This document shows positions 23,918-23,968 of a stretch of 23,968 nucleotides of DNA, piece after piece (positions within the stretch are counted from its first letter, which is position 1; the number at the start of each line of letters is the position of its first letter). The stretch is from an uncultured Alistipes sp. (GTDB lineage: Bacteria > Bacteroidota > Bacteroidia > Bacteroidales > Rikenellaceae). Location: contig URTU01000019.1 of assembly GCA_900550925.1 (NCBI GenBank), positions 1 through 23,968 on the forward strand, in the 5' to 3' direction. Below the pieces are notes generated by a model. That model worked only from the letters and a program-made list of their open reading frames with translations, ran no database searches and was not told where the DNA came from. A program made the position numbers and the translations under genes.

Positions 23918-23968
23918 TGTTCGAGTTCTTGAATGGTTATACGGCCTTCGTAGAGGGCCTTGCCGACG
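23899..23968 (-). CDS. hisA: HisA, C-terminal end only
   Basis: The last 22 codons of a gene entering from the right edge encode VGKALYEGRITIQELEQCLQ and two more residues before a TAA at 23899-23901. VGKALYEGRI is the usual C-terminus of HisA, the phosphoribosylformimino-5-aminoimidazole carboxamide ribotide isomerase that precedes HisF in the pathway. It overlaps hisF by 19 nt. The position before hisF fits the his operon order. Confidence 0.85.
   Translation of the reverse strand, partial: VGKALYEGRITIQELEQCLQNE

Overview
The window looks like a chromosomal segment of a member of the Bacteroidota, most likely an Alistipes-like Rikenellaceae. This rests on several signs: a fairly GC-rich coding sequence with AT-rich gaps; several promoters of the Bacteroidota type (a -33 TTTG-like box, an 18-20 nt spacer, and a -7 box of the form TAnnTTTG); poor Shine-Dalgarno sequences; a MoxR/Bat gene cluster; and a lipoprotein whose acylated Cys is followed by acidic residues. 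The genus is inferred from general resemblance only.

Layout. (1) 1-1888, minus: 5' part of a UvrD/PcrA-type helicase, cut by the window edge. (2) 2194-8104, plus: a six-gene MoxR/Bat operon, made of a MoxR AAA+ ATPase, a DUF58 protein, a membrane protein with an exported beta-rich domain, a BatC-like TPR protein with an extreme Asn/Gln/Asp/Gly tail, and two von Willebrand factor A membrane proteins, BatA and BatB. Its promoter is followed by a 16-bp palindrome that could be an operator. (3) 8105-8419: a 315-bp gap with a long imperfect hairpin and the promoter of the next gene. (4) 8420-9805: a MATE efflux pump. (5) 9887-12991: replicative helicase dnaB, then the ComM/YifB AAA+ protein. (6) 13099-16087, minus: priA (replication restart) overlapping a ComF-type phosphoribosyltransferase. 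(7) 16240-17124, minus: a YitT membrane protein. (8) 17257-20335, minus: cstA-like transporter, a helical-repeat protein and a YhcC-type radical SAM protein, tightly packed as an operon. (9) 20478-20550, plus: tRNA-Thr(CGT) with its own promoter and terminator. (10) 20831-22321, minus: a surface-type lipoprotein with fibronectin III-like modules. (11) 22548-23968, minus: the end of the histidine operon, hisA (partial), hisF and hisIE, with overlapping reading frames.

Working together. The Bat block is the clearest multi-protein system: a cytosolic AAA+ ATPase, a metal-binding DUF58 partner, two membrane-anchored VWA proteins and a periplasmic TPR scaffold, probably an envelope chaperone or stress complex. 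The centre carries genome-maintenance genes (uvrD, dnaB, comM, priA, comF) in several transcription units. HisF and HisIE supply steps of histidine synthesis.

I see no CRISPR array, insertion sequence, phage or toxin-antitoxin system. Most of the window is ordinary core genome. The parts I find most worth a second look are the rearranged Bat operon with its low-complexity BatC tail, the palindrome at the Bat transcription start, the terminator that contains part of the priA promoter, and the uncharacterised lipoprotein.
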